A stretch of 64,000 nt of DNA from Opisthocomus hoazin (GCF_030867145.1 NC_134427.1:15213001-15277000), one strand, 5' to 3'; counted from the stretch's first letter, positions 1 through 14,647 are shown. The notes: a model not told the origin generated them from the sequence alone. Numbers and translations: made by a program.

Positions 1-862
1 AGGGAGCAGTTCACAGCTGAAGGGGCTCTGTGGATTATAAATTCAGCAAGCCAAATGAAAAGTCAGAGCACTGATAGTAAAGGAAGTACCAATAGTTAAA
101 GCGATAATCATCAGAACTCTGGGGCACATAATCAACACCTATATGGCAATTTTCAGTTCAATAAATAAAGCTAACCGAGTTGCATAACAATGCCATTGAG
201 CTGTGATTACAACTGGCAGTATTATGTAACTGTGACAGCCAGAAGCGGGGGGGAGGAGAAAAGCAGAAATGCATATATATGTTTCCAGTCTTAGTTACTG
301 AAGGAGTCTGGTGGAGGGAGCCCCATATTTGAAAGCTGCAGAGAGAGCATGCTACATCCATTTTGGATACTCCTCATCAATGTACCAGAGATGTGCAAGC
401 ATAGAAAAAGAGGATTAGGCAAAGGCACTTTATTTTTTTCCCTCCCACCATGGAATGGGCACCAGAGCCATATTCTTTCTATTCTGTAAATACTGCAGTC
501 CAAGTACACTTAAAGAACCTGGAGGCATGGCTAGCCTCGGCTCCAGCCACCAGTGTGGAATTTTGCGCTGCAACGTTCACATGCTCAAATTTACCATAGC
601 AACCTCCACATCACATTTAATACACAGAGACATCCCTCCTCTTGCCTGTTTAAAGAGCCCTTGTTAAGTGGTTTTGCTGTATTTTAGATGCCAAGATGTC
701 GGTAAGATTGATGGAAGGGTGCACAATCAAACTTGCAAGGAGAGCCTAGCATCTAGCTCATTATGTAAGAGAATTAGCAAGGCAGTGCTTTTGACATGAC
801 AGTCCATTATGGCAGCTGTCAATCATATCTTAGCATATGCTTTTTTTTGTCCTCTTCAATGA

Positions 863-892
863 TTTTTTTTTTTTTTTTTTTTTTAAAAAAAA
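863..892. repeat. T22-A8 homopolymer junction
   Basis: A run of 22 T is followed directly by 8 A. No SINE or processed pseudogene body is recognisable on either side, so this reads as a simple homopolymer and not as the tail of a retrocopy. Its length is likely to vary between individuals and to be error-prone in assembly. Confidence 0.9.
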
Positions 893-2861
893 GGTTGTTC
901 CATTCCTGTTCGTCAACAAGGCAGAGCGTAAATGCTTTGTGTGTGTGCACAGGAGCTGTGACAGATCTGGATGGGCAGTGCTTTCTCCACAGTAATCGCT
1001 GGGTGAACATGTTATTATGCATGCATGTGCAATCCTTACTTGTGTGGCTCTTTGTCCCAGTTGTATGTGCACAGAGGCTTGAATCTGCTGTTGCTTCTCA
1101 TCCGTTGAATAGTTTTGGTCCTTTCGTATGAGATAGCGCTGCTCAGACATTTTGGTGCAGGAAGTCTAGGTTTACTGCCTGAGCAAAATCTGTCTAGAAG
1201 GGCAGTTATATTTATTCATTCCCTCTTCAGGAGAGGGAAGAAAAACTTGCACTAACAGTTGTCTTAAAATGACAGTGATACCAGAATAATATCTGTGCCT
1301 CTACCACTTTTCATAAGAGTACTTCCATATAAGGAACAGAGCTTAATGAACTAAGCCTGGAAGATGGTTCAGTGTTGTAGTAGTTGGTAAGGGGGGAAAC
1401 AGAGGCAGAGGGAATTTCAGGTTTCTGTCTCTAGTTTGATATCCTTGCTGAAGTCTTCTACAACTGAGCCATCTCCTATTAGAAAGGAACAGGGATGGAA
1501 AGGAAACAACTGCAGAGAAAGCTCTTTTCATCTCCAAAAGAACATCTGAGAAGGGGGGAGGGGGAACTAGAAGGACAGATTGCCTCTGAAAAATAAAGAA
1601 GTTCATCTCTAAATCCACATCTTGACTGATGTGCTCATTTGAGAGAAATGGTAACTGGCAGTAATGCGTACTAGGGAGCCTGGAAAGTTCACGCATATCA
1701 AAAAATAGCACATTTGCAAACATAGAATATGCATTGAGGTGGAATTATCTTTTCATGTTAAGAAAAAATAGATTCTCTACATTACGAGGCAACTCCTATA
1801 AATTGTAGCTATATCTGCATTTGCTTCATACATGTACATCAAGCAGTACGTTTGAGACTAGATGTACGCTTCACTAGGTGTGGCTTTGGTTCAGTTATGG
1901 TAACACACAGATCAGTTGGAAAAAGAAGCTTCACTGTTGCACATCCTTTCTCAGTATCTCTCTCCTCTGCCCAAGCAGAACTAGAGTCTTCTGGGGCAAC
2001 ATGAAAAATAACTACTAACACAACGCTGCACCAATGGGAAAGAGGTAGCACATCTATCCTAGTAAAGATGAGCTTCTGAAAGGAGGTTAGTTCACTGGGT
2101 AAAACAAGGTTCAACACAGTAAAATGCTTTATCTTGGTTATCACTTTTATTAGGGTGAGTGGGAAAGTGGGATTGCACTTCAAGAGCACAGTGAGAAAGT
2201 AAACGTTTGGGAGGGTTTCTTCCTAAAGAAAATGTTTTCTGAAAAGTTCTTTAAAATGTTCTCCAGTTTCCCTCTTCTTAGCTTATCTGGAAAGGAGTGA
2301 TGTGTGACTATTTAAATAATCTGCTCATTAGCCTTGAGATAATTTACATGTAGTGCTTGTTTTTATGCTGTTGCTTATAATCCTAGCTGGGGGGACTGGG
2401 GCATCTTTGTATATACACACCCCGTATAAATACAGGTACAATTACACCCTCTGCCCCAAGGATCATACAGACTAAGGCTTCTCTCCTGGAAGTTGCTGAC
2501 TGAGGCAAATACTCTTGCTCACATACATTGGCAATGATTTCAAGGGGGTCATCCAGAGCCAAGGCTCAAGACATCTTCTGGAAGAACAGGTCTTGGACAA
2601 TGGAATCATAAGTGTTGGCCTTACTCTTTCGGCACAAATGGATCGAACATCATTGACTTCATTGGTACTGCTCAGATGTGCAGTGCTGTGCAGATGTTTG
2701 CTTCTGAACTTTCTAACATTCTTTTCCACTAAAAACAAATAAATGATGCCCTGAAATACCAAACAGGAGTCTATTCACATTATTCTAGCTGACTGCAGGT
2801 TATATTTTTCCCTTCCTTGCTATATTTGATATTACTTAAATAAATGCTTACTATTCTTTTA

Positions 2862-2882
2862 TTTTTTTTTTTGGGGGGGGGG
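2862..2882. repeat. T11-G10 homopolymer junction
   Basis: Eleven T are followed directly by ten G, then a purine-rich tail. It is a simple low-complexity tract, with no flanking element recognised. Confidence 0.85.
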
Positions 2883-3120
2883 AGAGGGGAGATAGATATG
2901 TACATTTTCATACATAACCTGTTTAACCACTTCAAGGATGCTTCATTCTACTATTTCATCCTGAACCACCCATGTGGTGACTCTCCTCTTGATCTGGTCT
3001 GCAATGAAATCAATGGGAAGTGTTCCATTAAATTCATTTGGCTGCAGATCAGATGCTGCCATTGAAAACCGTAATATAAGCAGCCTGGTCTTTGTGATAT
3101 CTACCATAATGGCACAGTGT

Positions 3121-3180
3121 GGTCCCAATCCTGCAGTCTGACTCTGGGAAAATCCCTATTGACTTCAATGAGACCTGTCC
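3121..3180. repeat. Fragment of an old amniote interspersed repeat (tentative)
   Basis: The segment has an 'aatcctgcag' start and a 'attgacttcaatgaga' core. I know this wording as recurrent in bird, turtle and crocodile genomes, where it belongs to a diverged hairpin-forming repeat. Only one arm is visible. The family name is not asserted, and the match is from memory of the consensus style and not from an alignment. Confidence 0.35.
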
Positions 3181-5196
3181 TTAACTAAAGATTTCACCAT
3201 CGGGTAACGAGGAGCCAAGAGCATACACTGCCCTCTCTATTAGATCCTGTAGTTGGACTACTTCTGATAGGCTTCTATAAAGTGATTTTCTGTGGCAATC
3301 TGCGCTTGCAGCAGCACCTGCTCTGTTAGTCTCTCAATTCTTCACTTAACAAAACAGCTTGACACTGCAGGTGAAAGATTCTGAAATGTTTTAATTAAGT
3401 AGCTTGAGCACTGTTTGATTTCTGTCTCCCTAGATGTTTCAGAAATTCTAAACTGCTTGGTTCCATGACTGCCATCAAACAAGATTTGAATGTATGAAAT
3501 AGGCTTCTATAAGAGGAAAAGATGCTGAATTTATACTGGAAAGTTTATATCATGCCCCTGTGAACAGTGTGTTTACGCAGCTCAGGATCACTGGGAGATT
3601 TGACCGGCAATATTTCTCAGGCTGCAAGAGTAGTTCTAGAAATCATGGGCCAAATCTTTTCACTCTGATTTAGTCAGAACTCCTATTGATCTCGGGACTT
3701 TTGGTTTGGGGCTCCTCTTGAGTTTTCAAGAACAAAATAAAAGATCAATAGGAAGAGAAAAAAAAAAAATCACACCTGAGGGGTTTTAAACTATTCATTT
3801 TTTGTCCAAGAATATGCATTTCAGTGGGATGACGTTGTACAGAAGCAATCGGAGCTCTCAGTCATGAAAGAACCTCTCGGTCATAGAATGAAATAATTGC
3901 TGAAACCTTCTGGCCGTATTAGCATAGCTCACCTTGGTAGGTCAATGCTGTGCACCTACTACCGCACAAACGGGGATCAAAGAAAGGCAAGAAAACCCAG
4001 CGCCGGCAACCTTTCCGAGAGAGCCTGCAGCACGGGCTGCCGCACCCTTCCCCGGCTGTTCCCTGCGGAATGGAGGAGCTGGAGATAAGGGCTGCTTGTC
4101 CGAACGCAAAGAAATAGCTTCCTCCCAAAGGGCACAAAAGGGGCGTAATCTGGCAGGAGTAGCTGTGAGCTGGTTTATTTGCATGTGTCAGCCTCAGAGT
4201 TACTTGCTTGCAGGATTTGGTACCAGGCTTCTGAAAAAATGGGAGAAGTGGGCATGTGCAGGGAGGGAAAGCCGTCTGATGTCTGCCATGGCCAGCGGGA
4301 ACTTTTTTTCAATCCTGCCAAAATGGTGACAATATACCTTTAGTAAAAAGAGTAAAGCTAAAATTCTCCTGTAATAACTTGCCTCCACAATCTGAAATAT
4401 CACAATGCTTATAAAGGGATGAAAGCATAACACTGTTACCCGTCTGACAGCAAAGCCACAGCGCATCTGTGGAATCCGGGATCTGAAGATGACTTAGTCT
4501 CTATGGCATGAGTTTTAAGTGCTCTACACATAGTAAGAAATACCAGTTACCAACAAATCTTTAATAATCTGTAAAGAGCTGCTGGGGGGAAAAAAAAGCC
4601 TTGTCTTTTTTTTTTTTTTTTAATCTGGGAATACGATACGGATATCTTTGCAGAATTATGTGTATTAGTGTTCTGAAGTCTTAATCTGTAAGTTTTTTTC
4701 TCCTCGCGTTAAGCACAGTAAGCTAAAAGCAGTGTTCTGTGCCCCTTTGTGTCTTTTCATAGTTTCTGAACAGAAGCCAATTTAAATAGTTAAAATCCAT
4801 TTATGGGTAACGTTCCTCACAAACACTGCACCACTGAGACTATTTGTCTTTCTGAAATTGTGCGAGTGCTCACTGCATTAGCAGTTTAATCAGATTTGTT
4901 AATGAATAATGTTTCGCTTGCAAAGTATATCTTACGTGCGTTAAGCTCTTAATTGTGGAGTTGCCACAAGCCCTGGATAAAAGGCAGCGTGCACTGCAGA
5001 TGCCCGGGAATCCAGATCCCCTCTGGGTTCCTGCTGCCCCTCGATCCTTGGTGCCATTCCCACCAGCCTGTTCTGGCTTCGCTGAGCTCTGCTGGGTGCT
5101 CGGAGCAGGGGAGGCCCCTGGCTCGCCTGCTTCCCTCTGGTCGTCGCTGGGGCCGGGAGTAGCAGGGGCAAAAAAGGTGATTTTTCTAGTGTGGAA

Positions 5197-5248
5197 TTTT
5201 TTTGTTTGGGTTTTTTGTTTTGGGGTTTTTTTGGGGGGTTTTTTTTGG
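5197..5248. repeat. T/G-rich tract with G-runs
   Basis: Poly-T is interrupted by G-runs of growing length: GGG at 5208-5210, GGGG at 5222-5225, GGGGGG at 5233-5238 and GG at 5247-5248. It superficially resembles telomere-like TTTTGGGG repeats but the period is irregular. A G-quadruplex is possible only if the six-G run serves as two tracts, so the propensity is weak. Confidence 0.75.
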
Positions 5249-8200
5249 TAACTTGAAACAAGGGAGAGTACAGGGATGCTGGCTCCCTGACTCCTGAAAA
5301 TAACAGTTGAACCCTGCAGAGTGGTTCCTATATTGCTGATTACTGATGTGTTTTTCTGTACTGGTACCTTTGCTCTAGCCTTGGAGTTTTACTTTCACTC
5401 TTTAGCTTAGCATTATAAGAAATTAACCAAAAAATGGAGTTTTGATGTAGGTCTTCAGTTAATGTATTTGGTCTTGAGCCTATTTCTTAGTGCCTGGTCT
5501 TTATTTTCATCCTGAAGTTTCCTTCATGTCTTTTTCTTGAGTGGATTTAATTTATTAGTCAAAGACATTTACAGCTGGGCATCACAATTCTACAAACTGG
5601 GCAGTCTCTTCTACTAAAGTACAAGCTAGATTTTACGTTCTGAGTAATGATAAATCACAGTATTGTGTATGAAACTAGTCATTTAATTGCAGCACAGAAC
5701 AGTGGGACAGAAGTAGGAAGTGAGGTTTTAATTCTCTTTGAAGTTGAACACTCCATTTCTCATTTTCTTACCATGTTTTCAGTTTCCTGAAATACAGCGC
5801 CTTTGAAATACAGCGATTATATAAAACACTGGTTTGAACTATGTCACAGAAAACTCTGTGCCAAATTTTTTTAAGTCCTGGAAATACAAATAAATGTAAG
5901 TTGTTTCACATCTTATCTGGTTTTGTGGGTTTTTTGGAATACATACTAGAACATTGGCTCCGAGTTAGGCATTTCTTTAAGGACATAATGAAATCTAGAA
6001 TTGATCAAGTAAGAAATCAGGTTCCGAATCCAGGTATTAGTGATCAATTCCTTCCTCAATTTGGTCGGCGAAACACTTCTGCAATGTTTTTAATATGTTC
6101 GTTTTTCTCCATAGAGTTTTCATGTCTTTTTCCAGGGAAAGGCCAGTGTGGTCTCAGGTTGGATTATCTGAAAGTGCCTTCCTTAAACCATCTTTTTGAT
6201 ACTGTGAATTGTAACTTTTTTTGAGATATGTTGAAATCTGTCCGACTTCAAAGAAACAGAAAGCCACCTTTTCAAAGCAATCACTGGGGTGGTTTCACAG
6301 GCTGTGCCTGCTTTGTGCCTCTGCTGTTGGACTCTGATCCAGCAACCCGAGGAACCTGCAGGCTGTGCTCACACCAGGGCACAGCCGGACTGAGAGCTGA
6401 CAGCCGTGGGCCGTCAAAAGCACCCGTGGCCAGCAAGCTGAGCTCGGTGTTCGCTGTCCATTGCCCCAGGTGACACCTCCAGTGGTTCAGCTGCAAGCAG
6501 AGGTCAAGCAGTCGGTGTGCGTGTGAGGGACCGTTCATGAAAGCCAACGCAGATCCCTGCTACCAGGACCCTGCCCCCTCAGCCCCTTCCTTCTCCATGT
6601 TGCTCTGTGTGGCCCCCCAGCAGAAGAGATGTTGCCCCCCCGGCCACGGAGCACACTGTGGGAGCATGGAGCTCCCCAAATGTGATCCGGAACTGTCTAC
6701 ACACATCTTCCCGCTGGCTCGGGACACAGCGGTCTCGGGTGAGAGGGATGCTAGCAGCTGGGACTCCTGGCAGCAGCACAAGGCACTGATTCCGGCAGGG
6801 TGTCTATTAAATGTTCCCCTCGCCTGCGCTCACTCACTTGCTCCTGCCCTTCCCCAGCCGATACTCGGAACTGCCCTGCTCCAGTGACGCTGATTGAGGA
6901 GTACGGTGCTGGCATGCCAGCCTGCATCTGTGAAACTCTCCTGGGTTGTTTTCCTCTTTTTAAAAAATACATAAATAAATAACTATGGGCTCTCCTGCAG
7001 TGGTTTTGCAGGTCTGGATTCGTGAATGGCACCACGGCCGCACAGCTGCTTCCCAGGCAGGGCTGGAGCTTGGGCATCCCCCCGCCGGCTCTAGCACCAG
7101 GTCCAGCTGGCGGGGGCTGCCACAGCCACGTCCCCATGGCAGTTGCAAAGAGCAGGGCTTGCTCGTGCCATCGGGCCCCACCGCAGCGGGCACCCGGGGC
7201 TGATGCGTTCACAACATGCAAGTGAGTGAGGCAGGGCACAGGGCCAGCACAGACCGGGGTCAAACGCACGCTGCGGACGTCACCGTTACTGACTGCTCTT
7301 CTACTAGCCTCTGGTTCCTTCCTGGTTTTATTTATTCCTTGCGGTGAGCACCAGCTGAATGCTCCGTTTTATCCCGAGCAGGATAGGGCACGCCCAGGGA
7401 GGAAAGTTCACCATGGCTCCAGCCAAGCTGGGAGTCTCTGCGGCGTTACTGTCAGCAGTAGCTAGTGGGGCTCATTTGACTGGCGAAATATGATGAGTAA
7501 AAATTAAAGGAGGAGGCAGAGCCAAACCTGTCAGCTCATTCCAAAGCAGAGCTGGGTAAAACTGTAGTTTATCAGGTTACACCAGCTGCTCTAGCCCCTC
7601 TTTCCTGGTGTAAAGGCACAAAGAAACCAGGCTGTGGCTACAAACCTGACCCTGTGTGTTTGCCACTCTGGCACTGGATTTTGGCTGCCAGCAGGGTGGT
7701 AATAGTTGAAATCAATGTATGTGTGACTGTCCTTACTTTCGTTGTGTGTACTTCTCTGATGCTTACACACGGGTGGCACACTGCAGGATCTCCCGCTGAT
7801 TCCGAAGATGACTTCCTTCTGTTTTGAGATTTCCGGGCAAATTTATCTGGCCGCTCTTCCTAATCACTGTAAGGCTTTTATTTATCACCCATCACTGTGT
7901 CAAATACTTTTTATCTTCTCCCTTCGAAACACACCCTATACTTGGGAGGCTGCTGATCACCCCCCACCCCAAGTCGCAGCTTGCCCTTCAGGTGATTCCT
8001 CTGCAGCCCCCATGGCAGAGAAGAATGTTTCAAAATGTTGCTAAACTGACACCATTTTTCTGCAAGCTTCCCTCAGAAATCCAGCAGACTTGGAGGAAGT
8101 AATTGCCCCATCTTTGGCTCAACACAACTTCTGACACCATGCGATGTTTTATAAATGCTCAAGAGGCAGGTTTTTCAGGAGAGAAGGCACACGACCTATT

Positions 8201-11200
8201 ATTAAGTGCATGAGCAGTCAGCACTCTCTAATTCTACTCTGGCATTTAGAAACTTCTGAAGTTCTCCTTCAGCAGAACCAGGATTTCGCCTTTTTGGTAG
8301 ACGCAGGACGCTTTCAGCAGTTCAGTAGGATTATCAGCAGGGTCACATCCACACCAAAATGACATGGTTTCATTTCTTAGCCATGTTCCTGCTTGCAACT
8401 AGATACCTCACCCCTAACGTTCCTTGGGTAGCTCTGCTATCTTTTTCTGTACAGCCCAATTTCCTTTCTGGACACGGTACTGACATACGACCAGATGCCA
8501 AGCCATGGTGGCAAGGTATAAAGTGCATATGAAGAGCAGGCTAGCTCATCTGCATGGCAACTAGTACCGTAGCCAAGAGTCTGTGTACAGATTACACTTT
8601 TGTGCAGGCTGACCTATGCTATAAACACACAAGAGAGAAAAATCCTGAGTCAATGAGAATACTGTTACATAAATAGTCATATTTATTTCTTTAGCTCAAG
8701 AAAATATTTTGACTAAATAATTGAGGGAGATCAAAGAGGCAACCCCCCCCTAAATAAAACGGTAATAATTGATGAGTCCAGCTTCCCTCCTATAGACTGG
8801 TCCAATGGAACAGAGCAAAACAAGTTCTTAGGCCCTGCAGTAATCACAGTTGAAATAACTAGCTGCAGAGCACACGACAGGGGAGGCCGTTCTTAGCTAT
8901 GTCCTGACTAACATGGGCAAGTTGGCTAAAGATGCAGCTATAGCTGAACTGCTAAGCAGCAGTGAGTGCAGTGAGAGGTGCTGTATTTTGTTTCAAAATG
9001 AAGCTTCCTCTTCCAGTAAGAATGCATGGAAATACCTCAGGAAGAACTGATTTTTAGAATACTTTAGGAAATGGGCAAATTAGATCTGACAGAGTAGTGA
9101 TACATAAAATAATGAATGTAAAACAAAACTGCATCAGGGAATTCTCAGACACCTTTCGACATAACAAAGCCAAAAGCCATGCAAAATATGGAAAGGTACT
9201 TTTCTTTCAAGCCATGGCATTTTTTTTCTTTTTCTGGCATGTTGTTCCCAGTCAGAGGAGTAGAAGCATCTCCTCCATCTGCCTGCCATGCTGGGTCTTG
9301 CTTGCACAGGACTTTACCAGTGAGTAAAGCTGCTCAGACTTCATACTCACAAAGTATTATTTTCAGCCCGTGTGTAATAAAATATTGAGACCTTACTAGT
9401 ATTCAAGAAAGGACAATTAATGCTCAGAAACAGGTCATAAGCTTATCTACAGTGATATTAACTAGGATAAAAATCTTAAGAGAATTAAATGTTTATGATT
9501 CACAGCATATGTAAGTACTGACTGATGAGACTTACGGAAATATTTCCCTTTAGGGCAGGCTTTTCCATAATCAACCACTGCGGGCACGCTTCCTCTGGTC
9601 CCCGATCCCAGGCTACAGGGACAGCAAGTGTGATCCAGGATGGCAGTTCCCAGCTTCCTGCAAGGTGAAGTCTTGGCCAACAATCCCTGTTCTCTCAGAG
9701 ACATGCCTACTGCTAATGTGGAGTCCATTTTGGGGTTTTGTCAGGTTTGGTTTTCTTTTTTCCCCCATTGTAAGCTCCTGCCTAGGTAACCTCATTGAAA
9801 AACTTCCCGAATGATAGATTGTTGATCTGATGTTACACGCAACTAGCCAGTGACTGGCGTGAGCAAGGACTGTCTGCGTACGTGTGTGGTGCTGTTAAAG
9901 ACCGGGCTGCGGACTGTCCAGAATATAATTTCAAGAGGAGTTCCCAGTTAGCCTGGAAAAAAAATCTTACCTTGGCTGTTTTGGGAAATTACTTGGTATG
10001 GTCTACTTTGGGCAGGGTCTTGCTTCTGTAGTAGTATCCTACTCAAGACTAGCTGAGACCGCAGGTGGGACTGGCAGGAAGGCAGGTGTGACTTTGAACA
10101 AGTATGGTTCTGTTGGATCAGCAACCAAACCTGTCGTCTCCTGCCCCGAAAGGGAGGGGTCCTGTCGAGCTGCTGCTTCTGTGCTGCCAAACTGATCTGT
10201 GGATACATCTGTAGGAAAATATAGGGTTGTCTGCCATAAGCAAGTAGCAGGGGATCAGCAGCTGGTGTGGGTGCCTACATCTTGCACATCAAAGAGCAGC
10301 TTCGTCCATTGATTGAAACAGCTCGACCCCCACAGCAGTACCATGCCCTATAACAAGTCTCCTGTACCATGAGGGCTTTAAAAGTTAAAATCAACTCCCT
10401 TTTCTGTTGACAGATCTTTATGATCCTCTCACTGGAAATACTGAAGTCTGCAGTTAAAAACGGAAATGTGTTTAAGAAGTATACTTTGTCTGTATTTTCC
10501 TTGGCTAGAGGCTGAAGTGAGTACAGTGTGCAAGTGCGATGCAAGAAAAGAGGCTTCAAGAAAGAAAAGAGCATGAGATGTGTATGTTACAGATGTAAAT
10601 ATCGCTAGCAGAGCTGCGCTGCAGAATAAATTGAAAGGTTTGTAATGGGTTTCTGTCAAGAGGTTGCATAATGGTTAGAAGGGCGATACATGGTTCAAAT
10701 TCACAGTTCAAGTCTAGAAATGGCAGCAGATGGAAAAGTATTGATTTGTATTAGTGACAGTAGAAAAATAAAGGAAATAATTGAGCTGCTACAGCTAGTT
10801 TAATGTTAAAAAAACAATGTTCATGTTCCAGTTGCTTGCTGCTGCCGGGTGTCAGGCAGTAGAGATGCCTGTATTTCAACCACTGATTTGCATCTTCGAG
10901 CTTTGAGGGCCAAATAATTTAATTTTAATAGCTATTAACACTGAAATTAATGGCACTGCTCTGTATTCAGCTAGTGCAACTGGAAGCAGAATTTTGTCTT
11001 AATAGGAAACAAAACAAAGAAACAAATCTATACTTTTACCAGATTCTCTCTAGTAGAACAATTCTGTTCAGCACTGGAGAAAGGGGAAGATGTCAAGGAT
11101 GCAACTCTAACCTCCTGTGCGCTGATCAGCCTATACTGACTGACCCTGAATGACTGAAAAATGATCATGAGGTGGCTCCAGTCTGTACTACTGGAATAGA

Positions 11201-13751
11201 GGTTACATCAAATGGAGAATCACTGCAGCAGAGCATCCCAAATATCCCTTTGTTACCAGTTTAAATCCTTAATGAGACCGGAAAAGCAGAGAAATAATTT
11301 CCACTTGGTTTTATCCCCATACTGAGGGAGTTTTTTTCAGGTCACTTACAGCAAAATCTGTTCCTTTGTGCCCCTTATGCAGGATCTGGCGTTCTGGCGG
11401 GATTTGTAAGTCACCTGTGGGTGGGCTGCACTAGACTGAATGATTTAGGGGAGTCCCCCAGTCACCCACGTCGGTTCCCTTCTGCCCAGGCAGCCAGGCT
11501 CCTTCCTGTGAAATCGGGAGGGCCGATGGTGGGTTGAGGGGTCTCCCCTTCACATGGGCTAACAAGACACCTGAGGCAGGAGTCTGAAATAGGAATGTGC
11601 TGTATCTTCCAGTTGAGCCTGAGCCTGTGGCACAAGCATTGGATAACATCTAAGCTGGAGAGCTGCATGCAAAGTGACCTCCTGCTCTTTCCGCTCCCGT
11701 TCTCTCCATTCAGTTCTCACCTATCTTTTCTGAGCTGAAGAAGACCGGGTTCCAGTTTAGTTGCGTCTCCCACAGAGCACTGTGCTGCCCTCAGTTTCTC
11801 GGAGTTTGGGCAGAATTAGTCTTGTTTAAATGCAGCTTCTCTTGCAAGTGTAGCTGCCTGGAGAGGTGTGGCTGAATGTAAGGCCTGATGTAACTTAGTC
11901 CTGGACCAATAAAGGTCTTCTAAATTAGGATTAGGACTTTAAACCTGATCCAGGAATTATTTCAGGAGTCAACTAAGGATGCCAATTTTGTTTTGTAAAA
12001 CTATGTATTTTCATCAGCCTTCTTTGCACAGTTAACCAACAAGATACTGACTCCTTTAGCTGAATTTACACTACAGTGAGGCAGCTTTCTGGCAGAAGTA
12101 GCCACAAGTCCACACTGGCACCATGAACCCTGATGGACCTTGCTGTATTCCTTTGGAAAGATCTGGAGTGCCCCGTTCTGGGGGTGCTGCTGACAGGCGT
12201 GCAGCTGACACGTCCTGCCATTTCCCACCAGTCCATCTGCCCTCGTCAGCAACAATGCAAAGCAACAAAGATGAGTGGGATTTCTGAGGGGGACCTGGAC
12301 TTCTTCCTAAAGGAGTGCTAATATTGGCTGCTGCAAGAGCAGATGGGATTTGTAGGAACCCCAAGCTCCATCTGTTCACAATAGACTTGATGAGCCCAAG
12401 ATCCAGGGCACAGCTGAAGGCAATGGCTAGCCCAGCATTGTCAGCTGGAGGTGAAGAACAAGTGGGTCAGAGCAGCAAGATTAGCAAACAGACAGTAAAG
12501 GCTGCTTTCTCTAGGAAATGGCAGAAAACACTTTTCACCGCCATTGAATTATACCTGAAGTAGCTCCAAAAGTCTAGCAAGGCCACCTTCTAAATATGAC
12601 CAGCTATCCTTTGAAGAGCCTTGTTTTACCTTCAGAGTTGCCTACAGTTGTGGCTGCACTGAACAAATCAGCTCGCCGGCTGCAGCGTACAACCTTTTAC
12701 TTAGTGGGTGGAGCTGGCACAGCAGCGTTTGTAACCTCAGAAGCTTGAATAACCCAGTTTCTAAAATCATCGTACTCGCCAGCCTATGCAAAGAACATAT
12801 AATTAGAGCAGCCTCGACTATTTCTGTTGAAACAGCTCTTGCAGCATCTTGTTAGTTCTGATAACAGGAATGTTGCTGCTTCTGCACTAATTGCTCTAAC
12901 AATCTTCTGAGTGCTCAATCCTGCAGCTCGTGTGTACCGTTCCTGCTGAGCATACTGCTCTTAAAACTAAGGGACTGTCAGCCCTGGCAAGAACAGGGAG
13001 CAGTGCTGGCTGGTGTTCTGCAAGTTTTTCTTCCATAAGAGGTAGAAAAGACATTGTCACTTGTTATTGATACACTTCACTATAATCTGCTCAGATAAAC
13101 GTGTTTGCTTCCATCGGCATCTCCACAGCTAGCTTCCATCAGTGGTCATGAGCTCAGCTGTGACTTGCAGGAGCAGTCTCCCTACTGCAAAAAAAAAAAG
13201 CCCCCTTGGGTAAATGATGAGTTCATCTAAGATGACATCCCTTTGCTGATTAACTCACTGCTTCGTACAGGGACAAGAGGCTAAAGCTACCTTAACAGTC
13301 AATTACCTTTGACGTGTTTACCGTTCTCTGGGATGGGAAAGCTTGTGCCTTATCTGGGCTGTGATTCTCCATTACCACCTGATATTTCCACTTCTGAAGC
13401 ACCAGGGCAGAGCTCGCCTCTCCATGGCATAAATTCCTAGAACCATCAGCCTCAGATGAGGCCACATTTGCAAGTGAGCTTGTTTTCTCAGCTGTGTCAT
13501 CTTGCCACTGCAGTCCCAAACTGTAGCTGTGCATGCACAGAAGACAAAATCAACCACGTATCTCGAAATCGTCAGAACCTTCCATACAAAAGGCAAAGCT
13601 TCCCTTTTAGAGCCTCGGCTGATGTTGGTGGGGTCAGGCTAACGCATTAGCAAGCCGGGATCTTGCCCATGTCACATAGGTGCGAGTGGTGTATTTGAAA
13701 TACTTTAGCACAAATTTTTTGGTCGCTGCCTCTGGGGAATTTGCCTGATAT

Positions 13752-13925
13752 GTTGCAATCATCTGGATATTTTAACAGAGTTTCAATAGACTTGCGTCAA
13801 AATCATTTTGCCATCATCTTGACATAGTAATGTAGTCTCCAGTGACTGCAGTGACATTATTTTGCCATCATCTTGATATCATCTGTTACAGCATTGTGGT
13901 CCCCATACTCTGGCATTGCCGAGTG
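13752..13925. repeat. Degenerate tandem repeat, about 54-bp period, two to three copies
   Basis: The block 'ttttgccatcatcttgayat' occurs at 13,805-13,825 and again at 13,859-13,879, 20 of 21 bases identical and exactly 54 bp apart. An earlier, weaker copy ('tgcaatcatctggatat') sits about 53 bp before the first. The sequence after each block is alignable only in part (for example 'tgtagtctccagtgact' against 'tgtggtccccatactct'). This reads as an old local duplication. No coding meaning is apparent. Confidence 0.6.
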
Positions 13926-14647
13926 CTTTGCCTCATTATATTATTTTCTTAAGCTTGCTCTGAAATTAGTGCAAAATAGCTGTGGTTTTCATAGCAAGTT
14001 ACATGCATAGGGGGAGTTCCCTGAAATCAGAAAAGATATTTCAAGTATACTGATCTGCTATTTTAAGAACACTCCAGATTTTTAACATTTTTCCTTTAAA
14101 TGACCAAAATGTTTAATTCATACAAAACTGCCAGAAAAATGTTCACTTAGGAGGTAAATGATGTTTTACTCAGAGTTTGGCAGGAATACTGAAAACTGGT
14201 TCCAAATTATGCTTTGTTCAATTCTCCATCATTAAAAGCAGCATAAACTTACTTAATCTTTTTGGGGTGTACACTGAAGGAAACATTGCTTATTGCATCT
14301 TGAAATAGCCGCAGTACTCTGACGTTTGTGATCCAACAACTCCTAGGTTTGGGATCCAGTTTATTCTGAACAAGCTCAGTCCTTGACTATATCATTTTAA
14401 GTCTTGATCACAAATATATCTGAAATATCTTCACAGGCACGGGTAACTTAAGAAAGGGATAGTCTTGTTGAGTTGTATTGGATAGGGAAAAGCTTGAGTT
14501 TAGGCTTAGCCTGGCCAGGTTTAGCTAAACCCACCTTAAACTCGACCATTTTTTGTGGTTAAAAAACAAATGGCTTCTTCAGTGGGATTGTTCATGTGAG
14601 TATGAAGTATGCAAGCAAGTACTTGGAGAATCCAAGACTGCAAGAGA

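Noticed and set aside
10665..10715. tRNA- or SINE-like A and B boxes ('aatggttagaagggc', 'ggttcaaattc')
   Set aside because: The spacing between the boxes is too short for a tRNA, no cloverleaf can be drawn, and the flanks do not continue into a MIR body.
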